Part shown: piece by piece, positions 25,069-32,406 of the stretch
Layout of the letters: every line of letters starts with the position of its first letter
Numbering within the stretch: the stretch's first letter is position 1
DNA from: JACDET01 sp035568375
Lineage (GTDB): Bacteria; Patescibacteriota; Microgenomatia; Levybacterales; UBA12049
Length of the DNA stretch: 43,471 nt
Direction: 5' to 3'
NCBI GenBank assembly: GCA_035568375.1
Contig: DATMOG010000064.1
Coordinates: forward strand, 1-43,471
The notes under the pieces: generated by a model
What the model was told of the DNA's origin: nothing
What the model saw: only the letters and a program-made list of their open reading frames with translations
The model's database searches: none
Made by a program: the position numbers and the translations under genes

Positions 25069-25851
25069 ATGAAGTCTTATAAACAATTTAGTCTAGAATT
25101 AGCTGTAAAAGCAGGTGAGATTATGCTGAAAAATTTTGCTTTTGGTATAAAGAAGGAATGGAAAGAGGATAACTCACCAGTAACAGTTTCAGATATCGCA
25201 ATTAATAAATTAGTGATTGAATCGCTTTTAGAAGAATATCCGGCTCATGGAATTTTAGGCGAGGAAGAAAGTATGCTTAAAGAGAGTGAGTATATTTGGG
25301 TTTGTGATCCGCTTGATGGAACAATGCCTTACTCTCATGGTATCCCAACATTCACTTTTTCACTTGCATTGACACAGCAAGGAGTTCCTATTTTTGGTGT
25401 TGTTTATGATCCTATTTTGAAGAGAATGTTTACTGCAGAAAAGGGGAAAGGTGCGTACCTAAATAAGGAAAGGATTCACGTTTCTCCAACTGCAATATTT
25501 GAAAAGCAACGAATAGGAATTGAAGGCTCTTTTCGTTCATTGTATAATCTTAATGATTTCCGTCTCGTTATGGATAGAAAAGAGGTAAGACCATTTTCCT
25601 TAGCATGTTTTACGTATTCAAGTTTATTAGTAGCAAAAGGAGAATTTCTTGCTGCAGTGTATGGAAATATAACCGCATGGGATTGTGCTGCCGTTAAAAT
25701 TATCATTGATGAAGCCGGTGGTAAAACGACTGATTTGTTTGGTAATGAACAGAGATATGATAAACCGATGAAGGGCTTTATCGGAAGTAATGGTGTTATG
25801 CATGATAAACTGCTTGAAATTCTCAATAAAACGCTCAAAGAAAATAAATAG
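25069..25851 (+). CDS. Inositol monophosphatase-like phosphatase
   Basis: 260 residues. Mg-dependent sugar-phosphate phosphatase of the IMPase/FBPase/CysQ superfamily. The metal motifs are in order: GEEES, then DPLDGTMPYSHGIP (normally DPxDGTxxF) and WDCAAVKIIIDEAGG near the C-terminus. Possible substrates are inositol-phosphate, histidinol-phosphate or 3'-phosphoadenosine nucleotides; sequence alone does not decide. It starts three bases after ftsW, so it is co-transcribed inside the cell-wall cluster, an unusual guest there. Confidence 0.85.
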   Translation: MKSYKQFSLELAVKAGEIMLKNFAFGIKKEWKEDNSPVTVSDIAINKLVIESLLEEYPAHGILGEEESMLKESEYIWVCDPLDGTMPYSHGIPTFTFSLALTQQGVPIFGVVYDPILKRMFTAEKGKGAYLNKERIHVSPTAIFEKQRIGIEGSFRSLYNLNDFRLVMDRKEVRPFSLACFTYSSLLVAKGEFLAAVYGNITAWDCAAVKIIIDEAGGKTTDLFGNEQRYDKPMKGFIGSNGVMHDKLLEILNKTLKENK

Positions 25852-25862
25852 TATTTGTATAT

Positions 25863-26591
25863 ATGAAAAAAATAATATTTTTTGTTGAAGGACAAAAGTT
25901 GCATGGTATGTTATTTTATCCTGAAAAAATAAAGCAAATAAATCCAGCTATCCTTTTTGTTCATGGATGGAAAAGTAGTGAGCGAAGCTTCGTAAGTATC
26001 GCTGAAGCACTTACAAAGCTCGGTTTTATCTGTATGACGGTCAATATGCGAGGTCATAATGGAAGTGATGGAAATATTAATATTTTGACAAGAAAGAATT
26101 TTCTTGATGATACCTGTGCAGCATATGATTATCTTACTCAAGTAAAAGAGGTTAATAAAAAGCAAATTAGTGTAATTGGTGCGAGTTTTGGTGGTTATCT
26201 GGCAACACTTGTTAGTAAAGAGCGAAATGTTAAAAATATTGTGCTTCGGGTTCCTGCAAATTATCCTAACGTGACATTTTATGAACCACAAATACAATTT
26301 TCTGGTGATAATAATTCAGATGAGCTGCAATGGCGTTTTAAAATATTAGGAATTCAAGAAACATTTTCTCTAGCAGCTTTGCATCTTTTTAAAGGGAATA
26401 TACTTATTATTGAATCAGAAAACGATCAACTTGTGCCACATGTGACAATTGAAAACTATCTTCGTGCGGTTCTAGATCCTTCTCAATTGACCTATGTTGT
26501 AATGAAAGGAGCAGATCATTCTATTCATAATGAAGAGCAAAGAAATAAATATACAGAAATCCTCACTGATTGGTTTCAAGATAAAATTTAG
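25863..26591 (+). CDS. Alpha/beta hydrolase
   Basis: 242 residues. Serine hydrolase fold: oxyanion region FVHGWKSSE, nucleophile elbow GASFGG, acid in ESENDQLVPH and histidine in GADHSIHNE. The arrangement resembles bacterial esterases or acyl-peptide-like hydrolases of the Hydrolase_4 and dienelactone groups. There is no signal peptide, so it acts in the cytoplasm. The substrate is unknown. It lies between the IMPase-like gene and murG. Confidence 0.82.
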   Translation: MKKIIFFVEGQKLHGMLFYPEKIKQINPAILFVHGWKSSERSFVSIAEALTKLGFICMTVNMRGHNGSDGNINILTRKNFLDDTCAAYDYLTQVKEVNKKQISVIGASFGGYLATLVSKERNVKNIVLRVPANYPNVTFYEPQIQFSGDNNSDELQWRFKILGIQETFSLAALHLFKGNILIIESENDQLVPHVTIENYLRAVLDPSQLTYVVMKGADHSIHNEEQRNKYTEILTDWFQDKI

Positions 26592-26622
26592 ATATTCATA
26601 CAATCAAAAGTTTTCACAAGAA

Positions 26623-26631
26623 TGCTATACT
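26623..26631 (+). promoter_or_regulatory. Extended -10 TGC-TATACT, leaderless promoter for murG
   Basis: TGCTATACT ends exactly 6 bases before ATG 26638. It starts the murG-ftsQ unit. Confidence 0.6.
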
Positions 26632-26637
26632 TAAGAT

Positions 26638-27780
26638 ATGAAGGTTTTAATAGCCGTAGGTGGTGGAGGCCATTTCTCACCTGCGTTGGCAGTTATAGAA
26701 AAAATGCCTAAAGATTGGGATATCTTACTTGTGGGTCGAAAGTACGCTTTTGAAGGCGATCAAACACTATCTTTTGAATACCGTACTGCGCATCGTTTGG
26801 GTTTACCTTTTGTTTCTCTTACAACTGGAAGGCTGCAACGGAAATTTACTCGATATACATTCGCATCGTTAATAAAAGTACCAGTTGGCTTAACTCAATC
26901 AATGAAGATACTGCGAAGATATCAACCTGATATTGTTTTATCATTTGGCGGGTATGTATCATTTCCTGTTGTAATTGCTGCTGCGATATTGCATATTCCT
27001 ATTGTTATCCATGAACAGATATTGCATGCGGGTCTTGCCAATAAAGTTGCAGCGCGTTTTGCAACCAAAATATGTATCTCTTGGCGTGAATCACAACACT
27101 ATTTCCCAAAAGGAAAGACTATTCTCACAGGCAATCCTTTACGTAAAGAGTTTTTTAGCGTGAAGAATAAAGACAATGGACAAGAGACTAGAAAATATGA
27201 TAATAATTTACCTTTAATCTATATTACCGGCGGCAGTGGAGGAGCTCATGGGATTAACCTATTGATTGAGGGATGCTTGGAAAAGTTATTAGAAAATTAT
27301 ACAGTTATTCATCAGACTGGTGATGCAAAAGAATTTGGTGATTATGCTCGTCTAGAAAAATTAAAAAGACACTTGCCAGCTATATTACAAAAACGGTATA
27401 TACTTCAGAAATTTATTGAGCCTGAACGTATTATGGATATTCTTAATAACGCAGATTTAGTTATTTCCCGGTCAGGAATTAATTCTGTGACTGAGTTATT
27501 ATATCTTGGTAAACCAAGTTTATTGATTCCCCTTCCTTATGGACAACATAATGAGCAGCTTACTAATGCATTATTTGTAAAAAGTTTTGGTTTAGCAGAA
27601 GTAATTGATCAACGTATAGCTACATCAGCAACTGTATTACAAAAGATTACGAATATGATTTCTAATTTAGATTTTTATGCGAGTCATAAACAGGAGACAC
27701 GAGCGTTAATCAAAATAGACGCAACAGAAAAAATACTAGAGGAGGTGCGAGATGCGAAAGAAAAAAGAATATCCGCGTAA
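26638..27780 (+). CDS. murG: Lipid II synthase MurG
   Basis: 380 residues. Adds GlcNAc from UDP-GlcNAc to lipid I on the cytoplasmic membrane face. The N-terminal loop reads VGGGGHFSPALAV (the usual GGTGGH region, slightly altered). Further landmarks: VLSFGGYVSFPVVIAA, IPIVIHEQILHAGLANK, TGNPLRKEFF, ITGGSGGAHGINLL, SRSGINSVTELLYLGKPSLLIPLP and QHNEQLTNA, which form the UDP-GlcNAc site. Its end overlaps the ftsQ-like gene by 29 bases. Confidence 0.93.
   Translation: MKVLIAVGGGGHFSPALAVIEKMPKDWDILLVGRKYAFEGDQTLSFEYRTAHRLGLPFVSLTTGRLQRKFTRYTFASLIKVPVGLTQSMKILRRYQPDIVLSFGGYVSFPVVIAAAILHIPIVIHEQILHAGLANKVAARFATKICISWRESQHYFPKGKTILTGNPLRKEFFSVKNKDNGQETRKYDNNLPLIYITGGSGGAHGINLLIEGCLEKLLENYTVIHQTGDAKEFGDYARLEKLKRHLPAILQKRYILQKFIEPERIMDILNNADLVISRSGINSVTELLYLGKPSLLIPLPYGQHNEQLTNALFVKSFGLAEVIDQRIATSATVLQKITNMISNLDFYASHKQETRALIKIDATEKILEEVRDAKEKRISA
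27741..27747 (+). promoter_or_regulatory. Shine-Dalgarno GGAGGTG for the ftsQ-like gene
   Basis: GGAGGTG lies four bases before ATG 27752, inside the end of murG. It shows that host ribosomes do use Shine-Dalgarno pairing for an internal operon gene, and it fixes this start. Confidence 0.75.
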
Positions 27781-28198
27781 ACGTAAACGATTTATTAAAC
27801 AAATTATCCTTTTATTTATTGTTTTACTAATTTTTGTGATAGTGATAAGTAGCATTGCCTATTATCTCTTTGCAATTAAGTTCAAAAAACCACTTTATGT
27901 TAGTCCGTTACCAATAGAAATGCATTATACACAAGTTGATCCGGGAGTAAAATTAGTAGAATTATTGAAAAAAGGTCTTAAAAAAGACCAAATTGAATAT
28001 ACTGCCATAAGCCGCGAGAATGGTTCATTTATTGTTACCTTACAAAATGGAGAGAAAGTGACATTTTCTTCACAAAAAGATATAATGTCACAAATAGCCT
28101 CTTTACAATACATCCTTTCTCATCTTACAATGGAAGGTAGACAATTCTCAAGTCTTGACCTAAGGTTTGACAAACCGGTAATTATGATCAAGGGATGA
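27752..28198 (+). CDS. ftsQ: Short FtsQ/DivIB-like division protein
   Basis: 148 residues; normal FtsQ is about 250. A basic cytoplasmic start (MRKKKEYPRKRKRF), one transmembrane helix (IILLFIVLLIFVIVISSIAYYLF) and a short periplasmic part ending in LDLRFDKPVIMIKG, which resembles the last beta strands of the FtsQ beta domain. Most of the POTRA domain appears to be missing. The identification relies on topology, the C-terminal motif and the position between murG and ftsA, where ftsQ usually lies. Confidence 0.65.
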   Translation: MRKKKEYPRKRKRFIKQIILLFIVLLIFVIVISSIAYYLFAIKFKKPLYVSPLPIEMHYTQVDPGVKLVELLKKGLKKDQIEYTAISRENGSFIVTLQNGEKVTFSSQKDIMSQIASLQYILSHLTMEGRQFSSLDLRFDKPVIMIKG

Positions 28199-28207
28199 GT
28201 TTTAGGG

Positions 28208-28252
28208 ACGCAAAATCAGGCGAAAAAGCTCGGTTGTTGCGCAGTTTTGCGT
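28208..28252. repeat. 8-bp inverted repeat upstream of ftsA
   Basis: ACGCAAAA (28208-28215) and TTTTGCGT (28245-28252) are perfect inverted arms separated by 29 bases. The right arm lies directly before the likely -10 region of ftsA (TACATT or TATATA, 28260-28270). Either an operator dyad or an RNA stem in the murG-ftsQ read-through transcript. Confidence 0.5.
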
Positions 28253-28274
28253 TATTTCGTACATTATATAAATT

Positions 28275-29558
28275 ATGGAAGGAAGAATTATTGTAGCAAT
28301 TGATGTTGGAACGTATAAAATCGTTACTGTCATAGCAAAAATTGTAGATAATGTTATTAGTGTTCTGGGTGTCTCAGAAGTAAAGTCACTAGGTATCCGA
28401 AAAGGTCAGGTTGTTGATATTGAAGAAGCCGTTAGCGCAATAAATGGCTCACTTGAAGCTGCTGAAAGGATGGCCGGTTATTCAGCTTCTCATGTTCTTG
28501 TTTCTCTTGGCGGAAGTCAGATTAGCTGTCAAAATTCACGTGGTGTTGTTGCTGTTGCCACACCAAATGGTGAAATCACTGAGAGTGATTTACAACGCGT
28601 TATTGATGCTGCGAAAGCTATTTCAATCCCTTCTACCCGCGATATTATTCATGTACTTCCACGAAATTATATTGTCGATGGACAGGAAGGTATTAAAGAT
28701 CCTGTTGGGATGTCGGGGACTAGACTTGAAGTGGATACACATATTATCACTGCCAATACTGTTTCCCTACGCAATCTTGAAAAAGCATTTTCAGTAGTTG
28801 GCGTAGATGTCGATAGTTTTGCATTTAGTGGGTACGCGAGTTCTCTTGCTGTTTTATCTGACACTGAGAAAGAACTTGGCGTAGTTTTAGTTGATATTGG
28901 AGCAGGGACAACTGATATAGCAATATATACTGAAGGATCAATGGCATACTCGTCGGTTCTTGCAATTGGCGCACGACATGTGACGAACGACTTGGCGATT
29001 GGACTTCGCATCTCTCTTGAAAGTGCTGAGAAGATCAAACTCTATTTTTCACAGACACAAGGCAAAAGAGTTGTAAGGTCAGAAGAAGGCGAACCAAAAG
29101 AGCAAAAGCCATCTGATGAGGTTGATCTTTCTTCTTTAAATTTGTCTGAAGATATCCGCAAAGTTTCTCAAAAAACTCTTGTGGATGGCATTATTCGTCC
29201 TCGGCTTAATGAGATTTGTACTATGATTGCACTTGAAATTAAAAAAAGTGGTTTCGCAGCACAAACTCCTGCAGGTGTTGTTTTTACTGGCGGAGGAGCT
29301 TTGACTGTCGGACTTCGCGATGCAGCTCGGCGAACCTTGGCAATGCCTGTTCGTATCGGCATGCCGACAGATGTTAAAGGAATTATTGATGAAGTACAAC
29401 ATCCAGCATTTTCGACAGCTATTGGGTTGGTCCGCTATGGTATGAGTTCTACTACAGTTAAAGAGTCATCACTGAGGTTTAATATTCCTGGCGGGAATAT
29501 TGGGATTTCTAAAATAATTAAGCGGATTATTAATTTAGTAAAAACATTCATCCCTTAA
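28275..29558 (+). CDS. ftsA: Cell division protein FtsA
   Basis: 427 residues. Actin-like ATPase that tethers FtsZ to the membrane and recruits divisome proteins. Phosphate-1 motif IVAIDVGTYKIVTVIAKI, domain 1C region, phosphate-2 motif VVLVDIGAGTTDIAIY and adenosine motif VVFTGGGALTVGL are visible. The C-terminus ends in an amphipathic helix (ISKIIKRIINLVKTFIP), the membrane-targeting sequence. An AT-rich promoter zone and an inverted repeat lie upstream, and a 342-base spacer separates it from ftsZ. Confidence 0.95.
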   Translation: MEGRIIVAIDVGTYKIVTVIAKIVDNVISVLGVSEVKSLGIRKGQVVDIEEAVSAINGSLEAAERMAGYSASHVLVSLGGSQISCQNSRGVVAVATPNGEITESDLQRVIDAAKAISIPSTRDIIHVLPRNYIVDGQEGIKDPVGMSGTRLEVDTHIITANTVSLRNLEKAFSVVGVDVDSFAFSGYASSLAVLSDTEKELGVVLVDIGAGTTDIAIYTEGSMAYSSVLAIGARHVTNDLAIGLRISLESAEKIKLYFSQTQGKRVVRSEEGEPKEQKPSDEVDLSSLNLSEDIRKVSQKTLVDGIIRPRLNEICTMIALEIKKSGFAAQTPAGVVFTGGGALTVGLRDAARRTLAMPVRIGMPTDVKGIIDEVQHPAFSTAIGLVRYGMSSTTVKESSLRFNIPGGNIGISKIIKRIINLVKTFIP

Positions 29559-29900
29559 GTATTCTTATTAATACTGTAGTGACAAAAGTATTTAAGCGAA
29601 AAGAATACTTATTCGTTAAAAAACATTTCCTTTTACTTTTTTCGGGAAATATTCCCAATAAGTATATATTTTTTCCTTCTGCTGATCATTTATTATTTGT
29701 TCAAGAAAGCATATAATGACCGAATCCTATTTTGTTATCAGAAATAGCATAGGACAAGTATCGTGTATGAAAAGGTAAAAAGAATCTATAAGCCATGTGG
29801 TACAGAGTATGTTGAAATTTACAAAATTTCCTTATGAAATGCATTCCTCTACTTGCATTTGTTTTTGGCTTCTGGTAGGATTTGTGCAACACTTCACATT
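29559..29900 (+). other. ftsA-ftsZ intergenic region with inverted repeats and candidate promoters
   Basis: Holds a 9-bp inverted repeat, TAAGTATTC (29556-29564) and GAATACTTA (29603-29611), with a nested 6-bp hairpin AGTATT-CTTATT-AATACT (29558-29575). TATAAT at 29712-29717 could start a long ftsZ leader of about 175 bases; TGC-AACACT at 29885-29893 ends 7 bases before the ftsZ ATG and could give a leaderless form. A 14-codon ORF (29834-29878, MKCIPLLAFVFGFW) is a possible leader peptide with no other support. Confidence 0.45.
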
Positions 29901-31094
29901 ATGTTAATTCGACCTCAATCTACAAATTTTGCAAAAATCCGTGTTATGGGTATTGGTGGTGGTGGAAGTAATGCTATCGGTTCTATGATTGCCAGCGGTA
30001 ATATTCATAGTGTTGATTTTGTCGCAGTGAATACGGATGCACAAGCACTTCTTTTGAATAAAGCTGATACCAAAATCCAAATTGGCGAGCAGTTCACAAA
30101 AGGTCTTGGATCAGGTGGTGATCCTGAAATCGGTCGAGAGGCTGCTGAAGAATCGCGGGAAAAAATTAAACATGCACTTGAAGGTTCAGACATGGTATTT
30201 TTAACAGCAGGAATGGGTGGTGGTACTGGTACAGGTGCGACACCTATTGTTGCAGAAATTGCAAAGGAGATTGGTGCATTGACCGTTGCTGTAGTTACAA
30301 AACCGTTTATGTTTGAAGGAACACGACGGATGGTTTCAGCAGAAGAAGGAATTGATAATCTTAAAGATAAAGTAGATACTCTTATTGTTATTCCCAATCA
30401 GCGAATTCTTGATGTTGTAGATCGCAAGTTATCTCTTCTTGATGCATTCAAAGTTGCTGATTCTGTGCTTACTCAGGGTGTACAGGGTATTTCTGAAATT
30501 ATTACACTACCTGGTTTGATTAATGTCGATTTTGCCGATGTCCGCAATATTATGGTTAATGCAGGATCTGCACTTATGGGTATTGGATCAGGAATTGGAG
30601 AGAATCGTGCGCAAACAGCTGCTCGTTCAGCTATAGCTTCACCGCTTCTTGAGATTTCTATGGATGGTGCACGAGGTGTTCTCTTTAATGTTGTCGGTGG
30701 ACCTGACCTGACGATGTCTGAGGTAGATGAAGCAGCAAAGATTATCTCTGCAGCGGCGGATCCGGATGCCAATATTATTTTTGGTGCAACAATTGATGAA
30801 TCAATGCATGATCAGATTCGTATCACAGTCGTTGCTACTGGATTTGATCAGGCAAAACAGCGTTTGCAACAATTTGTGATCCCACAACCAACTCCAGCAA
30901 TTTCTCAGACTCCATTGAGTCGCAATGACCCATTCATACAGCAACAGCAGCAAAATAATCAACAACAGCAGCAAGATGATGATCAAAATCCATTCTCAGC
31001 GCAACAACCTGTTCGACAACAGGAAGAGAAGAAAGATGAGAAAAGCGCTGAAGACGAATGGGATATCCCCGCATTTCTAAGACAGCGAAATTGA
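29901..31094 (+). CDS. ftsZ: Cell division GTPase FtsZ
   Basis: 397 residues. Tubulin-like GTPase forming the Z ring. GTP-binding motifs: MGIGGGGSNAIGSMI, the tubulin signature GMGGGTGTGATP, and PNQRILDVVDRKLSLLDAF. The T7 loop region is LPGLINVDFADVRNIM. A flexible Gln/Asn/Asp-rich linker leads to the conserved C-terminal peptide WDIPAFLRQRN, which binds FtsA. The upstream TTG at 29853 would add 16 unlike residues; family alignment begins at MLIRPQSTNFAKIRVMG. A strong terminator follows. Confidence 0.95.
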   Translation: MLIRPQSTNFAKIRVMGIGGGGSNAIGSMIASGNIHSVDFVAVNTDAQALLLNKADTKIQIGEQFTKGLGSGGDPEIGREAAEESREKIKHALEGSDMVFLTAGMGGGTGTGATPIVAEIAKEIGALTVAVVTKPFMFEGTRRMVSAEEGIDNLKDKVDTLIVIPNQRILDVVDRKLSLLDAFKVADSVLTQGVQGISEIITLPGLINVDFADVRNIMVNAGSALMGIGSGIGENRAQTAARSAIASPLLEISMDGARGVLFNVVGGPDLTMSEVDEAAKIISAAADPDANIIFGATIDESMHDQIRITVVATGFDQAKQRLQQFVIPQPTPAISQTPLSRNDPFIQQQQQNNQQQQQDDDQNPFSAQQPVRQQEEKKDEKSAEDEWDIPAFLRQRN

Positions 31095-31121
31095 ATCTAA
31101 AAAACTAAACTCCGTTTATTG

Positions 31122-31149
31122 AAGAAGCGCTCACAAGGCGCTTTTTTTT
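31122..31149 (+). terminator. Rho-independent terminator after ftsZ
   Basis: Stem AAGCGC (31125-31130), loop TCACAAG, GCGCTT (31138-31143), extended by A-T pairs and followed by a run of eight T residues. It closes the host dcw cluster; phage genes begin 55 bases later. Confidence 0.92.
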
Positions 31150-31174
31150 GTTGGTTTCAAAGTACAGCTAAATT

Positions 31175-31191
31175 CTAACGTATATCGTTAG
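31175..31191. repeat. Perfect palindrome at the host-phage junction (operator or attachment-site core)
   Basis: CTAACG-TATAT-CGTTAG: 6-bp arms around 5 central bases, or 5-bp arms around a 7-base core GTATATC. It lies between the ftsZ terminator and the first phage gene. The geometry suits a dimeric repressor site or the core of a tyrosine-recombinase attL site. No second copy is visible in the window. Confidence 0.45.
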
Positions 31192-31204
31192 TAACCGTCA
31201 AGGT

Positions 31205-31354
31205 ATGAGCAAAGCTAAAACTGAACGAAACCAAGAAATCTACAAAAAGCATAAACAAGGCAAATCTACCTATGTGCTTGCTGTGGAATATCGAATTACC
31301 CCACCTGCAGTATTCAAAATCATAAAACGAGAAGAAAGGAAGCTAACAAAATGA
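31205..31354 (+). CDS. Small phage helix-turn-helix protein
   Basis: 49 residues. Highly basic; the core IYKKHKQGKSTYVLAVEYR followed by ITPPAVFKIIKREER resembles sigma-region-4 or resolvase-type HTH segments (helix, turn with small residues, recognition helix VFKIIKR). First gene of the phage segment; it overlaps the next gene by ATGA, which supports its reality. A palindrome lies just upstream and might be its operator. A DNA-binding regulatory role is an inference from the motif. Confidence 0.6.
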   Translation: MSKAKTERNQEIYKKHKQGKSTYVLAVEYRITPPAVFKIIKREERKLTK

Positions 31355-31953
31355 ATGAAGTTGCTCAAAATCAAGCATTTACCAGTTGGAGAATAAGAAA
31401 AATGAAAATCAAAAGATTTATCAAAACATTCCTACCCTATATCTTGCTAATTACAGTATTACTTCTTGTTTGCCTTTATGCTGCCCATAAAGGCAGGCTT
31501 GTTGACAAAGTTAGTAAGCTCAAAGTTATTTCTCCAGTCGCTTCAGCATCCGCGACCCCTACTTTTATTGTAAAAGAAGACAAACGAGTTGTTATCCTAA
31601 AAAACTTTCTTACTGATAAACAATCTCCCCTTGCTTCTTATTCTGCGTATTTTGTTGAGTCTGCAGATAAATATGGGCTTGACTGGACACTTATGCCTGC
31701 AATTTCCGGAATGGAATCAAACTTTGGGAAAAATATGCCAAAAGCTTCAAATAATCCATTCGGAGTTGGAGGCGGACATTTGATGAGATTTACGACAATA
31801 TATAACGCGATAGATTTTGAAGGAAAACTGCTTTCAAAAGATTATAAATTGGCCGCTAACAATGCAATCGGATCAATTTATTGTCCGAAATACGAATGTA
31901 ATCAAAATTGGGCAATTATTGTTACCGGTTTCTCAGAAGAAATATTGAACTAA
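31351..31953 (+). CDS. Membrane-anchored lysozyme-like peptidoglycan hydrolase
   Basis: 200 residues. One N-terminal transmembrane helix (FLPYILLITVLLLVCLYAA), a short linker, then a domain starting near FVESADKYGLDWTLMPAISG. The MESNFGK glutamate with the following NNPFGVGGG resembles glucosaminidase and lytic transglycosylase-like domains, where this Glu is catalytic. It may degrade host wall at entry or release. GAAAGGA ten bases before ATG 31351 supports the start; a later in-frame ATG (31402) would shorten the cytoplasmic tail. It sits far from the structural genes, unlike most endolysins. Confidence 0.65.
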   Translation: MNEVAQNQAFTSWRIRKMKIKRFIKTFLPYILLITVLLLVCLYAAHKGRLVDKVSKLKVISPVASASATPTFIVKEDKRVVILKNFLTDKQSPLASYSAYFVESADKYGLDWTLMPAISGMESNFGKNMPKASNNPFGVGGGHLMRFTTIYNAIDFEGKLLSKDYKLAANNAIGSIYCPKYECNQNWAIIVTGFSEEILN

Positions 31954-31955
31954 TT

Positions 31956-32174
31956 ATGATAAGACGACGATTTTCAAAACCAAAATCTAACTTGGGAGGA
32001 ATTGCTTCCTACATGCCAAAGCAGTTTACGGATTGGTGCAGAAATAAAGGTTGTTTAAAACAGGTCAATGAAAAAGTTGCAAAGTTCTCAAAAGAAAAAT
32101 TTGGTGTAGTTCTCTGCTGGAATTGTCAAAGACTTGATGAATGGGAAAGGAGCGTGGTTAAAGACGATGAATGA
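31956..32174 (+). CDS. Small cysteine-containing phage protein
   Basis: 72 residues from MIRRRFSKPK. Contains CRNKGC and CWNCQR, two cysteine pairs that could bind one zinc, in a basic protein. I do not recognise a family. The frame is open upstream into the lysozyme-like gene, but the ATG two bases after that gene's stop is the natural start. It overlaps the next gene by eight bases. Confidence 0.55.
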   Translation: MIRRRFSKPKSNLGGIASYMPKQFTDWCRNKGCLKQVNEKVAKFSKEKFGVVLCWNCQRLDEWERSVVKDDE

Positions 32175-32406
32175 TTTATACACAATTAAATATCTATATG
32201 ACACGTTATTTCTTCTCAATTCTGAATTGGAAGATTTATCAAAATGGTCTGTTTATAACGATGACACCTGTTTAGATGAAATCCATGAATTAACAGAAAA
32301 GTTTGAAGAAGTAAAAAAGAAGCTATTTGAAATTGGCGGTACTGATATAGACCGAACGCTGAAAGGAGGTGAAAAAAATGGAAATACGGAAAGCGCAAAA
32401 GAGTAA
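32167..32406 (+). CDS. Small acidic coiled-coil phage protein, unknown function
   Basis: 79 residues from MNDLYTIKYLYDTL. Mostly helical, with a heptad-like stretch LDEIHELTEKFEEVKKKLFEI. AAGGAG lies 14 bases before this ATG; an upstream in-frame ATG at 32134 is possible but falls before that site. The end overlaps the ATPase gene by 29 bases and contains its Shine-Dalgarno sequence. Function unknown. Confidence 0.5.
   Translation: MNDLYTIKYLYDTLFLLNSELEDLSKWSVYNDDTCLDEIHELTEKFEEVKKKLFEIGGTDIDRTLKGGEKNGNTESAKE
32362..32369 (+). promoter_or_regulatory. Strong Shine-Dalgarno AAAGGAGG for the Sak4-like gene
   Basis: AAAGGAGG lies 8 bases before ATG 32378. It decides the start: the in-frame GTG at 32369 is part of the ribosome-binding site itself. 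Confidence 0.8.

Noticed and set aside
29853..29900. TTG start adding 16 residues to FtsZ
   Set aside because: The added residues match nothing in FtsZ; the ATG at 29901 fits the family start.
30005..30772. Long minus-strand open frames opposite ftsZ and ftsA
   Set aside because: Serine/proline-rich antisense shadows of conserved genes, with no start signals.
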